Shown piece by piece: positions 49,312-60,609 of a stretch of 64,000 bases of DNA. Below the pieces are notes generated by a model, which was given only the letters and a program-made list of their open reading frames with translations, ran no database searches and was not told where the DNA came from. Source of the stretch: Brachynemurus nebulosus (lineage: Eukaryota; Arthropoda; Insecta; Neuroptera; Myrmeleontidae); NCBI GenBank assembly GCA_035578155.1, contig JAPWDM010000049.1, positions 620,001 through 684,000 of the forward strand. Direction: 5' to 3'. A program made the position numbers and the translations under genes. The first letter of the stretch is position 1; the number at the start of each line of letters is the position of its first letter.

Positions 49312-50383
49312 AACAATTAAAGCATCAAAAAATAAATTCCAAGCGATTTTTCGAATGGCTGTATCTTTGTTAAGAATGGTCGTATCGGAGTCGTCAGCAC
49401 AGCAATTTAAAGCTTGAAGTTTCTTGTTTTGAAATCTTTCAACTAAAAAATTTTCAAAGCTACGTGTATGGCTCAATCCTAATAAATACACGTTTTTTTT
49501 TTTCGTCCACGGACTTCGAAAAAATTTCCCGACTTAACCACCACATAGGCCGCTTTAATTTGCTTTTTTAAGGCCTTACTATGACCACTGCTCGCTGAGA
49601 TATAGGACTTTGAATGGAAAAGGATCATTTCATCTTTGATCATCGATATTTCAGCAACCAATGATCGAACAGAAAATTGGAGATGGGTTTTAAAAACTCG
49701 ACTAAATTCTCTACAAGGATTAGCCATTGTTTTTTCGAAAAAAATTTTGTTCCATGCTCTACATGAATTTGAAAAATCAAGAAAAAATGGGCTTTTGGTA
49801 GCTTTTTGGAAAATCGATCGCTGAATAAAAGATATCGAGAAAACCATTAATGTTAAGTATGCCTTTTACAGTTCAATATACTCACAAAGCTCCATCGAGT
49901 TTCAATTTAATCCATCCAGCCGTTTTTTGTTTTATTCGATTGAATTTTTGAAAAAATTAAAGTATAAATTTTTTGGTACCAAACTTTCATAATCTTGAAC
50001 AAAATGAAAAAAAAAATTTTCTCAGCTTTTTTCACATTTTTATCAATAACAGTATTTAAATTTATATAAAAAAAAAATTTCTTAGAAAATTTTCAAAAAA
50101 AAAATTGTTTTCTAAAATTTTTCAAGAAAATTATTGGAAAATTTTTTCAAAAAATTCTTAAAAAAATTCTCTTTTTCAAATAAAAGTGTATTTATTAGGA
50201 TTGAGCGATACACGTAGCTTTGAAAATTTTTTTGGTTGGAAGATTTCAAAACTAGAAATTTCAAGCTTTAAATTGCTGTGCTTACGACTCCGATACGACC
50301 ATTTTTAACAAAGATACAGCCATTCGAAAAATTGCCAAATATTTGGAATTTTCTTTGATCCTTTAATATTGTTTCCGCTAGTG
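49312..50383. mobile_element. Tc1/mariner-like non-autonomous element
   Basis: The termini CACTGGCGGAAACAATTAAA and inverted CACTAGCGGAAACAATATTA have TA on both outer sides (49310-49311, 50384-50385). The TIRs are long (~200 bp), with CGTATCGGAGTCGT and TACGTGTA blocks mirrored. The terminal CACTGGCGG with TA duplication is typical of Tc1-like elements. The interior frame on the minus strand (49479-49847) shows no transposase motif. Confidence 0.85.
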
Positions 50384-50403
50384 TATAATATTAAATTAAA
50401 AAC

Positions 50404-51010
50404 TTCCTGAGCAGCGGGGCCCTATCACGGAAGTCGAATTTTTCTTTCATCTTCGTTATTGAATGTCTACAAGCGATTTGTCCTTTTGACGGTTTCAAAA
50501 CTGATGTTGAGTGTCTGGTTGATCGGGCTATTAAAAAGAGGTTTTAAGTTTTTAAGGGCTGAATCTCAGTAAATTTCAATTTTGTGCCGATAGCAGTTAG
50601 CAGGATAAAACCAACACAATTCGTACGAAGGCATTCCTACCTATGCTTATCCGCCAATTGCCTTTGTGTTTTACTTTTAAATATTAAAAAAGGAACTTAA
50701 GTAGCAAACTGGAAGGCCTTTATAAAGATTATTACTTTTTTTTCGAAAAAAATCCAAAATTTCTATTTTATAAATAATAAAAATCCAAAATTCCTAGTTC
50801 ATAAATGAACAGGGACTTTAATAACATTTTTAAATTACTGAATATTTGTGTATTGCATTTGTTATAAAAGTAAATTTTTAGTCGAATTTTCTCCGAAAAA
50901 TTAGACTTATACAGTCTATACGATAAGAGCTGCGAGAGGCGAAAGTAGGGGCCCTATCCGTTTTCGGACCCGTAGAACATGAATATGTAGAAAAAAAAAT
51001 GTCTGATATA

Positions 51011-51106
<96 letters not shown>

Positions 51107-52628
51107 CCCGCCACCTTTTAATTTGTGTAGGGCCCCCTATGGAAGTTAAGAGATGAAATTTGGTAAATGGAGCTCATTTTCAAGGCACCTCATACTATCA
51201 AAGTGGGGTCAAATTTTGGACAAATTTTTTTTCTGACCCGACCTTTAAGGGGGTGGTGGGGGGTAACAAAACAATAAAACTTCTCCAAACCGGTTTTAAA
51301 TAATGTTTCGATCAATTATCTACAACATTTCCAAAATTCAGCTTCCTAGGATGATTTGGTGGGAGTAGAGGGGGGAAAAACGATTTTCGCTGGATCTAAC
51401 AGGCCCCCAGCCCCCCAGCCCCCCAGAATTAACGTAGAGGGTTGAAATTTGGTGTGTTGATAAAGTTCGTACCCAGGTTGTGCTTTTTGGAGGTTTTAAT
51501 ATTTTACCCCCACCCCCCTCATTTTTAAGCTACAATTTCATGCTTTTTTGACGTTTTCGAAATTTGTACCACTCGCACAGGTCACCCAAATAAACCTAGA
51601 GGGCTGAAATTTTGTATTGGGATTGAGTTAGTATCAAGGGGGTGCCTTTTGGGGGTCTCAACTTTTAACCCTTACCCTCACCATTTTTATACCAAAAATA
51701 ACATCATTTTTCTTGTTTTTTAACAGTTTCGTTTGGGTCAAAATCTCCCCAAATAAACCTAGATGGCTGAAATTTTGTGTACAAGTTAAGTTAATAGTCA
51801 GCCACTGCTTTTTGGAGGTTTCAACTTTTAACCCTTACCCCCACCATTTTTACGCCAATATTTCCTTGATTTTTTGGCTTTTTTTCTAACACATCTAGAA
51901 ACTTTCTAAGAAAACATACAGAGCTGAAATTTTGTACGTGTATTGAGTTAGTATCCAGCTAGTGCCGTTTGTGGATTAAACATTACTTTTCCCCCCACTT
52001 CTCCCATTTTTACATCGGGATTCAGTTGTATTGTAAATGTGTTTTAAATGAATTACTTTTATTCTAACATACAGTAGGCGAATAGTAATTTTAAAAAATT
52101 AAAAAAAAATGAATTTGCTTTTTTAACAAAAGCAATACATACATATAGGTAGTTGCATACATATGTAATTACATATAGGTAATTCTATATGTATACATAC
52201 ATATAAAGTAGGAATTTGGATTTTTATTATTTATAAAATAATTTTTTATTTTTTATTTTTTTTTTTGAAAGAAAAAATATCTTTATAAAGGCCTTCCAGT
52301 TTACTATTTAAGGTCCTTTTTTAATATTTAAAACTAAAACATAAAGGCAATTAGCGGATAAACATGGGCAGAAATGTCCTCGTACGAATTGTGTTGGTTT
52401 TTTTTCTGCTACCTGTTTTCGGCACAAAATTGAAATTTACTGAGATACAGCCCTTAAGTACTTAAAACCTTTTTTTAAAGCCTCGATCAGCCGAACACTC
52501 ATCACCAGTTTTGAAACCAACAAAATGACAATTCGGTTGTAGACTTTCAATCACATTTCGCTTGTAGACATTCAATACCGAAGATGAAGGGGAAAATTCG
52601 ACTACCGTGATGGAGCCCCGCTGCTCAC
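50404..52628. repeat. Inverted-repeat pair A of a nested palindromic complex
   Basis: 50404-~50740 and ~52268-52628 are inverted copies: AGCAGCGGGGC, ATTGAATGTCTACAAGCGA, CGAATTGTGTTGG and AAGGCCTTTATAAAGAT occur in both. The two halves of pair A interlock with pair B (A, B, A', B') rather than nesting cleanly. Confidence 0.8.
50882..51105 (+). repeat. ACTTATACAG..TATACG module plus (TA)n, copy 2
   Basis: AGACTTATACAGTCTATACG, GAGAGGCGAAAGTAGGGGC, CTATCCGTTTTCGGACCCG and GTAGAACATG precede (TA)n 51006-51105, as at 36541-36813. It separates pair A from pair B. Confidence 0.75.
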
Positions 52629-53602
52629 GGCGTTTTTTTTTTTTTAAATTTTTTAAAATTACTATTCGCCTACTTGTATTAGAATAAATATAATGCATTT
52701 AAAACACATTTAACAATACCATTAAATTCCGATGTAAAAATGGGAGAAGTGGGGGGGGGGGGAAATAAAGTGGAATCCCTAAAGGGCACTAGCTGAATAC
52801 TAACTCAATACACGTACAAAATTTCAGCCCCCTAGGTTTTCTTAGAGAGTTTCTAGACGTGTTAGAACAAAAGCAAAAATATCAAGGAAATATTGGCGTA
52901 AAAACCGTGGGGATAAGGGCTAAAAGTTGAAACATCCAAAAAGCAGTGGCTGACAATTAGCTAAACCTATGCATAAAATTTCAGCCCTCTAGGTTTATTT
53001 GGGGAGTTTATGACCCTAACGAAACTGTTAGAAACAAGAAAAATAATGTTCTTTTTGGTATAAAAATGGTGGGGGTAAGGGTTAAAATTTGGGAGCCCCA
53101 AAAGGCACCCCCTTGATACTAACTCAATCCGAATACAAAATTTCAGCCCTCTAGGTTTATTTGGGTGACCTGTGCGAATAGTACAAACTTCGAAAACGTC
53201 AAAAAAGCGTAAAATTATAGCTTAAAAATGAGGGGTGTCGGGGTAAAATATTAAAAGCTCCAAAAAGCAAAACCTAGGTACGAACTATATCAACACACCA
53301 AATTTCAACCCTCTGCGTTAATTCTGGGGAGCTGTGGGCGTGTTAGATCCAGCCAAAATACTTTTTTCCTCCTCTACTCCCTCCAAATCATCCCAGGAAG
53401 CTGAATTTTGGATATGTTGTAGATAATTGACCGAAACATTATTTCGAACCGGTTTGAAAAAGTTTTATTGTTTTACCCATTCCCCCCTGCACCTCCACCA
53501 GCCCCTTAAAGCTTAGGTCGGATCCAAAATTTGTCCAAAATTTGACATCGCTTTACCACTTTGATAGTATGAGGTGCATCGGAAGTGAGCCCCACTTACC
53601 AA
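51160..53602. repeat. Inverted-repeat pair B with ~163-bp internal repeats
   Basis: The arms ~51160-52120 and ~52635-53602 are inverted copies over ~960 bp. Within each arm an AACCTAGAGGGCTGAAATTT-type block recurs four times (left arm ~51429, 51592, 51757, 51917; spacing 160-165), each followed by CTTTTTGGAGG and a CCCTTACCC.CACCATTTTTA block. The inner boundary is AGTAGGCGAATAGTAATTTT. Non-coding. Confidence 0.85.
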
Positions 53603-55528
53603 AGGGCATAGCCGGGTAAGATAGGGAAAACGGCCCTTGACGCAAAATTGATTGTTTTTATAGGAAATAATACTTCTTGGCCCCAGATACATTCCTGCCA
53701 AATTTCAACCCTCCGAGGCTAATAGTTTATGAATACACAACCAGACAAAAATTTTCAAAAAAATTTTTTTTTGACGAAATTACAGAGCCGATTTATTTGA
53801 GTTTAATATATATTGTGTACCCACCGTAGACAAAGTAATAAAAAAAAAATTAACGTTATATCCCTTTATTATACTAATTTTTTTAAATTTTTAATTTTAA
53901 GTAAATTTTTTTTTGGCACTTCCGCGTTAGCGACACCCACCATTTTTTGTTCAATAATATGTCTCTTAGTACTCTATAATATATATTTTTACGGAAAAAT
54001 TTTAGTTGGTAGAAGATAGTAATATTTCAGTACAACTGCATGCCATGTTCGGTACTACATATATTACTTATGTATAAAAAGGACTATAAAGTAAAATATC
54101 TACCTTATTTCTAAAATTATATAATTACATACGTTCATAACTACGATAAACTAGTTTCAATTTACAAAAGTCCAACATTATCTGCCGTTTTTCTTTTTTT
54201 ATTAATAAAACAAAATAGTTAATGATTCCTCTTTTGTTAGAGTTTTTCCCTTTGTAAGACGTCAAGCGGACCTTTATTAGCTCATACACCACGTTTTACG
54301 ACGTCAAGAATTTCATACAAAGTTTATTAGCTGTCAAAATAGTATACCAGTTGGTCATTTCGTTATAATTCCCCATGACTCGTCATCGTGTTAGCAAAAG
54401 AACACAAACAGCAGATAAAGCTAGACGTTTGTCTAAGCTTGTTGGTCGTAGTTATGAACGTATGTAATTTTATTACAGAAAAAATCCACCTTCTGCACCC
54501 TCTTAAGAAGTGCAACAAAAACATCAAGTGAGAGGGGCGAGCTACATATCGCGTACACATGTATATTGCTTTCTTCAAGTTAGTTATATGTACCTACATA
54601 TTTTTATAACTACAACAGGTTTTAGTTGGACTGTTGTTATTACTATACATTGTTGAAATTTTTTTTCCAATTTATTAAGTTAATGTTTATTATTATTAAA
54701 ACAATATAACATTTAAGACGTATTATTGTTATTATTATTATTTTTATTGAAATAAAGTTTCTAAAACTTATAATTTTTGTTGAGTTAGATGTAATTTTAA
54801 TTAGTAAGTATACTGAGATAATTTTATTGAATTCATTCAAATATTTAGATTCATGGTAAAATTAACCTTGAAAATTATTTTTTAACAAGTTAAAACCTAT
54901 TTTTTATAACAAGTCAATATATATATTTTTTTTAGAGGGTCACAGGAACTCCAAGAACTGCAACTCAGGGGAGAAGAAAACATTTTATTGCACTCCTTAG
55001 AGTTCTACTGTGTTTTTGAAATAAGGTAGATGCTCTACTTTATGGTCCTTTTTATATATAAGTAATATATGTAGTACCGAACATGGGATGCATTTGTATT
55101 GAAATATTACTATGTTCTACCAACTAAAATTTTTCAGTAAAAATATATGTTATAGAGTACTAAGAGACATATTATTGAACAAAAAATGGTGGGTGTCGCT
55201 AACGCGGAAGTGCCAAAAAAAAATTTACTTAAAATTAAAAATTTAAAAAAATTAGTATAATAAAGGGATATAACGTTAATTTTTTTTTTATTACTTTGTC
55301 TACGGTGGGTACACAATATATACTAAACTCAAATAAATCGGCTCAGTAATTTCGTCAAAAAAAATTTTTTTTGAAAATTTTTGTCCGGTTGTGTATTCAT
55401 AAACTATTAGCCTCGGAGGGTTGAATTTTGGCAGGAATGTATCTGGGACCAAGAAGTATTATTTCCTATAAAAACAATCAATTTTGCGTCAAGGGCCGTT
55501 TTCCCTATCTTATCCGGCTATGCCCTTT
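53601..55528. repeat. Inverted-repeat pair C
   Basis: The arms 53601-~54112 and ~55018-55528 are near-identical in inverted orientation (GGGCATAGCCGG.TAAGATAG outer; TCTACCTTATTTC inner). A 60-codon frame is read identically from both arms, a consequence of duplication. The spacer 54113-55017 is AT-rich; it includes GACGTCAAG twice (~54259, ~54301) and no gene that I can support. Confidence 0.85.
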
Positions 55529-55577
55529 CAGCTCTTAACTTTCATAAATGGACCCTACACATATTAAAAGGTATCGG

Positions 55578-55934
<357 letters not shown>

Positions 55935-55950
55935 ATGCAGCAGCATCAAC

Positions 55951-56036
55951 GTTGTGGGCGTGTAGCAGAGCGAGAAGTTCTTCTTCTTCATCAAAAGACC
56001 ACCGCCGATGTTAAGGTTAAGTAGGCGATACCGCTT
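55951..56036 (-). pseudogene. Start of non-LTR ORF2 (AP-endonuclease N-terminus), damaged
   Basis: Read on the minus strand, [11 protein letters not shown] is followed, after a frame change near 55990, by [14 protein letters not shown]. This matches the opening of apurinic-like endonuclease ORF2 proteins (short strand, then [21 protein letters not shown]). It starts just after the ORF1 stop. The reading is lost at a perfect short palindrome (GTTGATGC AGCA GCATCAAC, 55931-55950). No further ORF2 sequence exists here. Confidence 0.55.
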
Positions 56037-57240
56037 AGTTCAAGCGGCTGGCCCACTCGTAGATAGTAAAGGCACGTTGGAAGCCATCGGTGCAGCTACG
56101 TAATTTGCTGTTCAATTCTCAAACATACTGGATCATGGTTTTGATGTCACAAAGCTGATTCAATTGATTCAGCTCTGTGACGAGTGTGAGAAGATCATCC
56201 AAAGATGATCCAGAGCTGGATGCTGATGGGATGTGCCGGAATTGTGGCAGGAACTACAGGAGCCGGAGTGGTGGCGGAGGCAGGAGGTGTCGGTCGCTGA
56301 CGCCGTTGTGGGAGTGCCAGGAGGTGGTGTACGTTTTTAGGACTGAGACCGGTGCTGAAGCTACTGGAGGAGAAGTTGGTATCGCGGTCTTGAACCAGGG
56401 GTTGAAACTGGGGGCCGGTGCTGGTACGAATGCAGGTCGCTTTGGGGACATGCGCCTGGACGGCAGTCTGCGCTGGTATTCCAGGAGGGCTGGATACTGC
56501 CGGTAATTTGCCGGATGTGACTCGGCAGTTGGCGCAGGTGGCTGAAATATCCCTGATCTTCGTACAAGTCTCCGTGGCGTGCGTGTCACCGCATTTCACG
56601 CACCGATGTTTGCCGCCGCAGTTTCCGGACGCGTGTTTGTGCTTCTGGCACCTGAAACATTGGGTAGTGTCGCCGGTTTTCTTGTAACGTTCCCAGTATG
56701 TCCGGGTTCCCAAAACATACGGCATCTTCTTCGTTTGGGACAGTGAACGCCCATTGGCCCACCTTATAACTTCCCATTGAACGTCCTTTTATTTCGAAGA
56801 CAGCTATGACGCTGAACTTCTCACCTAACTCCTGCTTGATATCCTCGGCGCTGTCCGTCGGCATTCTACGGAGTGCCACCTCCGTCGGTTTCTCCTCGGG
56901 TAGGGTATAGGTGTGACGATCCACCTAGCCCCCTAGAACCCGTAACAGATTGACCCGATCGGCCAGGTCTTCCACAAAGATGCGGCGCTCAGACCGCGAG
57001 CACTTAAAGGTGCATGGCCTTGTGCAGGCCATCTTGCATAGCTCAACGAGCTGTGCGTGGAACTTGGGTCGCTAATGTAGAACGATGGGTGGAAGCCGAC
57101 GTCGGGGGCGGCGGCACTGGTACTTGCGGCGGGTGTGGTGGGTGCTGCTGCAGCAGGTTCGGGGGCTGGTTGTGGCACCGGCTTCTGGGTAGCAGCAGTC
57201 GCGGCGGCGATATCACTATACTGATATTTGCAAAAAAAGA
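56037..57240 (-). pseudogene. gag-like ORF1 of a two-ORF non-LTR retrotransposon, broken
   Basis: Minus strand, N- to C-terminal: an Ala/Pro-rich start (~57080-57220: PVPQPAPEPAAAAP), a frame change near 57060, KFHAQLVELCKM and RRIFVEDLADRVNLLRVLGG, a TAG at 56925-56927, then HTYTLPEEKPTEVALRRMP through VGQWAFTVPNEEDA, which matches the domain that precedes zinc knuckles in insect gag-like proteins (PRE_C2HC type). After another frame change (~56690), the zinc knuckles are CFRCQKHKHASGNC (CX2CX4HX4C) and CVKCGDTHATETC, with a third, degraded CANC. A Pro/Ser/Thr-rich linker follows, then a C-terminal LLTLVTELNQLNQLCDIKTM and ELNSKLRSC.DGFQRA before the stop. The protein would bind element RNA. 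At least three lesions make it dead. It fits a Jockey/X-type or I-type element; ORF2 beyond its start is missing. Confidence 0.8.
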
Positions 57241-57334
57241 ATGACCGATTATTGTTTATTAACTTACATAATTGTTTACAAATGTTGTCTCCGCTACTTT
57301 TCCAGCTGAACTATATATTTATAGATGATATTGC

Positions 57335-57420
57335 GCATCAAATGAGTCCGCAATCATTATTTTTCGAAAAGGTTTTCGATGAAATGGCATTTGTTAACTA
57401 GACTATCAGTAAACATTAGA
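57335..57420 (-). repeat. GCGCATCAAA repeat block, second copy
   Basis: Diverged match to 55774-55865, on the other side of the gag remnant (see that entry). Confidence 0.55.
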
Positions 57421-57584
57421 ATGCAGGAATTAGTGGTGCACTTAGAACGAAATGAGAATGAAAATTCTCAATCAGTTTGCATATATATTTATTACGTTAT
57501 TATCTACTGATTTCTATAATAATGTTGTTTCGTTTAAATAGAAAGGTTCAAATGCAATACGAATAAAACTATCCTAATCTGGTT

Positions 57585-57659
57585 ATAACGAAATTCTGTT
57601 ACAACGATCCGACTTTTGCGGCCCCGCCAAGTTCGCTATAACCGGAGTATACTGTATAT
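57585..57659 (-). mobile_element. Possible pogo/Tigger-type transposon end
   Basis: Minus strand: TACAGTATACTCCGGTTATA then GCGAAC, later AACGAAATTTC-like complement text; this resembles CAGTATACTCC..TTATA.CGAA ends of pogo-like elements. Only one end is found, so it is a fragment at best. Confidence 0.35.
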
Positions 57660-58639
57660 AAAAAAAAATGTGGTGAGCACTGGTGATCCTAAATTGGGGT
57701 ACGACGTGTATTCCTTGCGACCTTTATGATTCGCTGACACGTGAACGTAGCCGTTCTTGCTGTGTACATGCAAACATATCATATTAGCGTCTGTGTATGT
57801 GTACGCTGTACACTACACGTATATATTGCAGGTAGTAATAATATTGTAACCTAACAAGAATTATCCTCATAAATCTGTTTTAATGTGCAATAATAATTAT
57901 GATAAATTTGTGTCACCTTATTTAATTAATTTTTTTGTGTCAGGTTTTCCTGTCGACCATGAAAAAAACACATTTTATTAGAATTAATATATTTTTGTCT
58001 CATTTTACACACCATCATATCGTCACACATTAACAATAAAGTTAAAAAATTGGTTTTCCTGGAAAAGTTTCAATATTTATTTTTTTCTATTTATCTTTTT
58101 AGAAAAAAAATTATATAGTTTACATTTTTATATACAGCGGCTTGTATTGGTGTTTATTCTCTGTTTTAAGACATTCAATGTTTACATTTGTTGTACTAAT
58201 TAAAGTGACCAGATTTTAACTGAGACAAAGCGGGACAAATGGAATGAATGGCACCGTGAAAAATGCCGCCCCAACCTTTTGCTTGAAAAGAAGAAAGCTT
58301 AATTTTTCCTTCATTTTTCTCGAACTTTCTCTTAAAAAATAACTGACGAGCAAAAAAAATGCCCTCAATTACGAAATGCAGATATTTTCAAAAAAGGGGG
58401 CATTGTTAAAAATCGGCTGGACGCGGGACAGTCTACCAAAAGGCGGGACTGTCTCGCCAAAATCGGGACGTTGGTCACTTTAAATTAAATGCTTTCATAA
58501 TTTTTACCTTATAAAAAAATAAAAGACCTGTAGGTCAGCTTTCAGACCTTTATTATTAACGCTATCCACAATCCACAGTAACTGCGGACTGATTGAGAGA
58601 GACAACAATACTTCTCGGAGCGGGAAAACTATAATTAAG
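57660..58639. other. AT-rich stretch, no feature recognised
   Basis: Nothing supported. A GACGCGGGACAGTCTACCAA/GGCGGGACTGTCTCG segment (~58420-58460) looks like an old repeat end. Confidence 0.4.
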
Positions 58640-59745
58640 ATACCCCTGTCGCAGCACCTGCATAACATAGCGAATTTCCAAATATCGGACATCGGAGGAT
58701 CTCATTTAACACCTCTACCCATTTAAAATAGTTTAGCTTTTTAAGAGTTAAGGAATGTTTAAAATCGGCCGGGTAATTAGTTTTGATATTTTTGAGACCC
58801 AAGGACCCGGACGGACTTTGTGCAGCATAGTTGTATCCATCTAAAATTATTTAGTTCTCTAGCAGTGAGAAAATTTTCAGAATCGGTTCGATAGCTTATT
58901 TCTGGCGTTTTCGGATCTGCAAGATCCGTGGCGGACCTTACATAACGTAATCTATATCTATCTAAAATAATTAAGCTCTCTAAAAGTGAAAAAATTTTCA
59001 AAATCGGTCGGTTAGTTTATTTTTGTCACTTTTGGGTCCCATGGACCTTAGCAGACCTTACATAACGTAATCAGTATCTATCTAAAACAGTTCAACTCAC
59101 TAACAGTGAAAAAATTTTCAGAATCGGTCGGTTAGTTTATTTCCCGCTCTTAAAATCCCAGAACCCTGGCCTACCTCATACAACATATAACTTATATCCG
59201 TTTAAAATTGTTTACCTCTGTAACAGTGAAAAAATTTTCAAAATCGGTCACTTAGTTCATTTTTGACACCCATGGACCCTGGCGGATCTTACATAACGTA
59301 ATTTATATCTATCTAAAATAGTTTAGCTCTCTGACAGTGAAAAAATTTTCAAAATCAGTTGGTTAGTTTATTCTTAACACTTTTGGTTCCCATGAACCCC
59401 GACGGACCCTATATAATGTAATCTATATCTATCTAAAATAGCTTAGCTCCCTAACAGTGAAAAAATTTTCAAAATCGGTCGGTTAGTTTATTTTTGACAC
59501 TTTTGGGTCCTATGGACCCTGGCGGACCTTACATAAGGTAATCTATATCTGTCTAAAATGGTTTAGCTCTGTAACAGTGAAAAAATTTTCAAAATCGGTT
59601 GGGTAATTAACTTTGGCGTTTTTAGGTCCTCAAAACCTTGACGGATCTCACATAAGATACCTTAAATCCATTTAAAATTGTTTAGCTTTCTAACATTAAT
59701 AATTATTAGTGACAAAATTTTCAAAATCGATCCATTTAAAATTTT
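58640..59745 (+). repeat. ~120-bp satellite array next to a CCCCTGTCGCAGC end
   Basis: AAAATTTTCAAAATCGGTCG-type anchors at ~58871, 58991, 59111, 59231, 59342, 59462, 59582 and 59716 give a period of 120 (one 111). Each unit has GGACC.TACATAACGTAATC and TATCTAAAATAGTTTAGCTC. The left border TACCCCTGTCGCAGCACC is the terminal sequence of the TIR element at 18841. Confidence 0.9.
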
Positions 59746-60164
59746 TTTCCGTGCGTACAAACATATTATATTATTATTTTTATATTTAATAATAAGTATA
59801 ATAATATTAAATGATGAGTATGACATAAATTTCAGTTTCTTGTTTATTTAAAATTCAATAAAAAAAAAATATCTTCATTACATTTACGCCTAAAAAAAAT
59901 GCTTAATTTTAATCTTTTAACTTGAGACAGATCTACGTTAAATATAATGCAATTAGCAGAAAGACAGAACTTTGTTTATTATAATACAATTAATACATAT
60001 ATGTGACTAGATATCATTTGTTTTCGTAAATCTCGTAAAAAAAGCTCGTTTTTTATATTTTATAAGAAAATTATAAGAACATTTCCTTCATAATTTTTTT
60101 TCCTTTCCAACGATGTAGAAATCGAGCTGTCTAATGATAAGATCGAATGATAAAAAATGATAAA
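59746..60164. other. AT-rich stretch, no feature recognised
   Basis: Nothing supported. Confidence 0.5.
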
Positions 60165-60306
60165 AAATGGCCAGAAAACCTACTTCTGGGCATCCGACGT
60201 GTCTGGCTGACGAACTTAGCCGAGCCAATCCGGATTTTAGTCCGCACAGAAAATTTCATAAGCACTAAACCTTTCGTTCGAAAGTTATCGTGGCGACACA
60301 CACGCA

Positions 60307-60367
<61 letters not shown>
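60165..60367 (+). repeat. Microsatellite-bearing repeat, 5' module and (TA)n only
   Basis: ACTTCTGGGCATCCGACGTG ... AACTTAGCCGAGCC ... CGTTCGAAAGTTATCGTGGC GACACACACGC, then (TA)n 60310-60367. The 3' module seen in the copies at 17165 and 19681 is missing. Confidence 0.75.
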
Positions 60368-60369
<2 letters not shown>

Positions 60370-60523
60370 TCTTTTTAAAATCATTTTTATTAAATTTTTG
60401 CGATCTAAATACTGTTGATAAGTGACACTGACGTTGTCAAATTGCAAACTCATATAAAGAGAAAAAGAATTGTTAACAGGTAGGTAATTTAAATTTCACA
60501 TAGTGATTGAAAAATCATCAAAC

Positions 60524-60598
60524 TGGATCGGCTGGGACTCGAACTCGGATCTCTTGGTTGCTAGCTAAATGCCTTACCAATTAGGTCAGCGAAACCTT
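60524..60598 (-). tRNA. Degenerate tRNA-like sequence (tRNA pseudogene or SINE head)
   Basis: Minus strand: a box A-like GACCTAATTGGTAAGGC, an anticodon-loop-like CTAGCAA (would read AGC) and a box B-like GAGTTCGAGTCCC in the right order and spacing over ~75 bases. The acceptor, anticodon and T stems have mismatches, so it is not a working tRNA. No tail or target duplication was recognised that would settle SINE versus pseudogene. Confidence 0.5.
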
Positions 60599-60609
60599 CT
60601 ACCGAGAAA

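Noticed and set aside
49479..49847. 122-codon minus-strand frame in the Tc1-like element
   Set aside because: No DDE or helix-turn-helix signature of mariner/Tc1 transposases could be read in it.
53813..55316. Two identical 60-68-codon frames (53813 plus, 55134 minus)
   Set aside because: They are the same non-coding sequence in the two arms of inverted pair C; composition is AT-driven and duplication alone explains the identity.
60524..60598. Functional tRNA gene
   Set aside because: Box A and box B are recognisable but all stems have mismatches, so it is listed only as a degenerate tRNA-like sequence.
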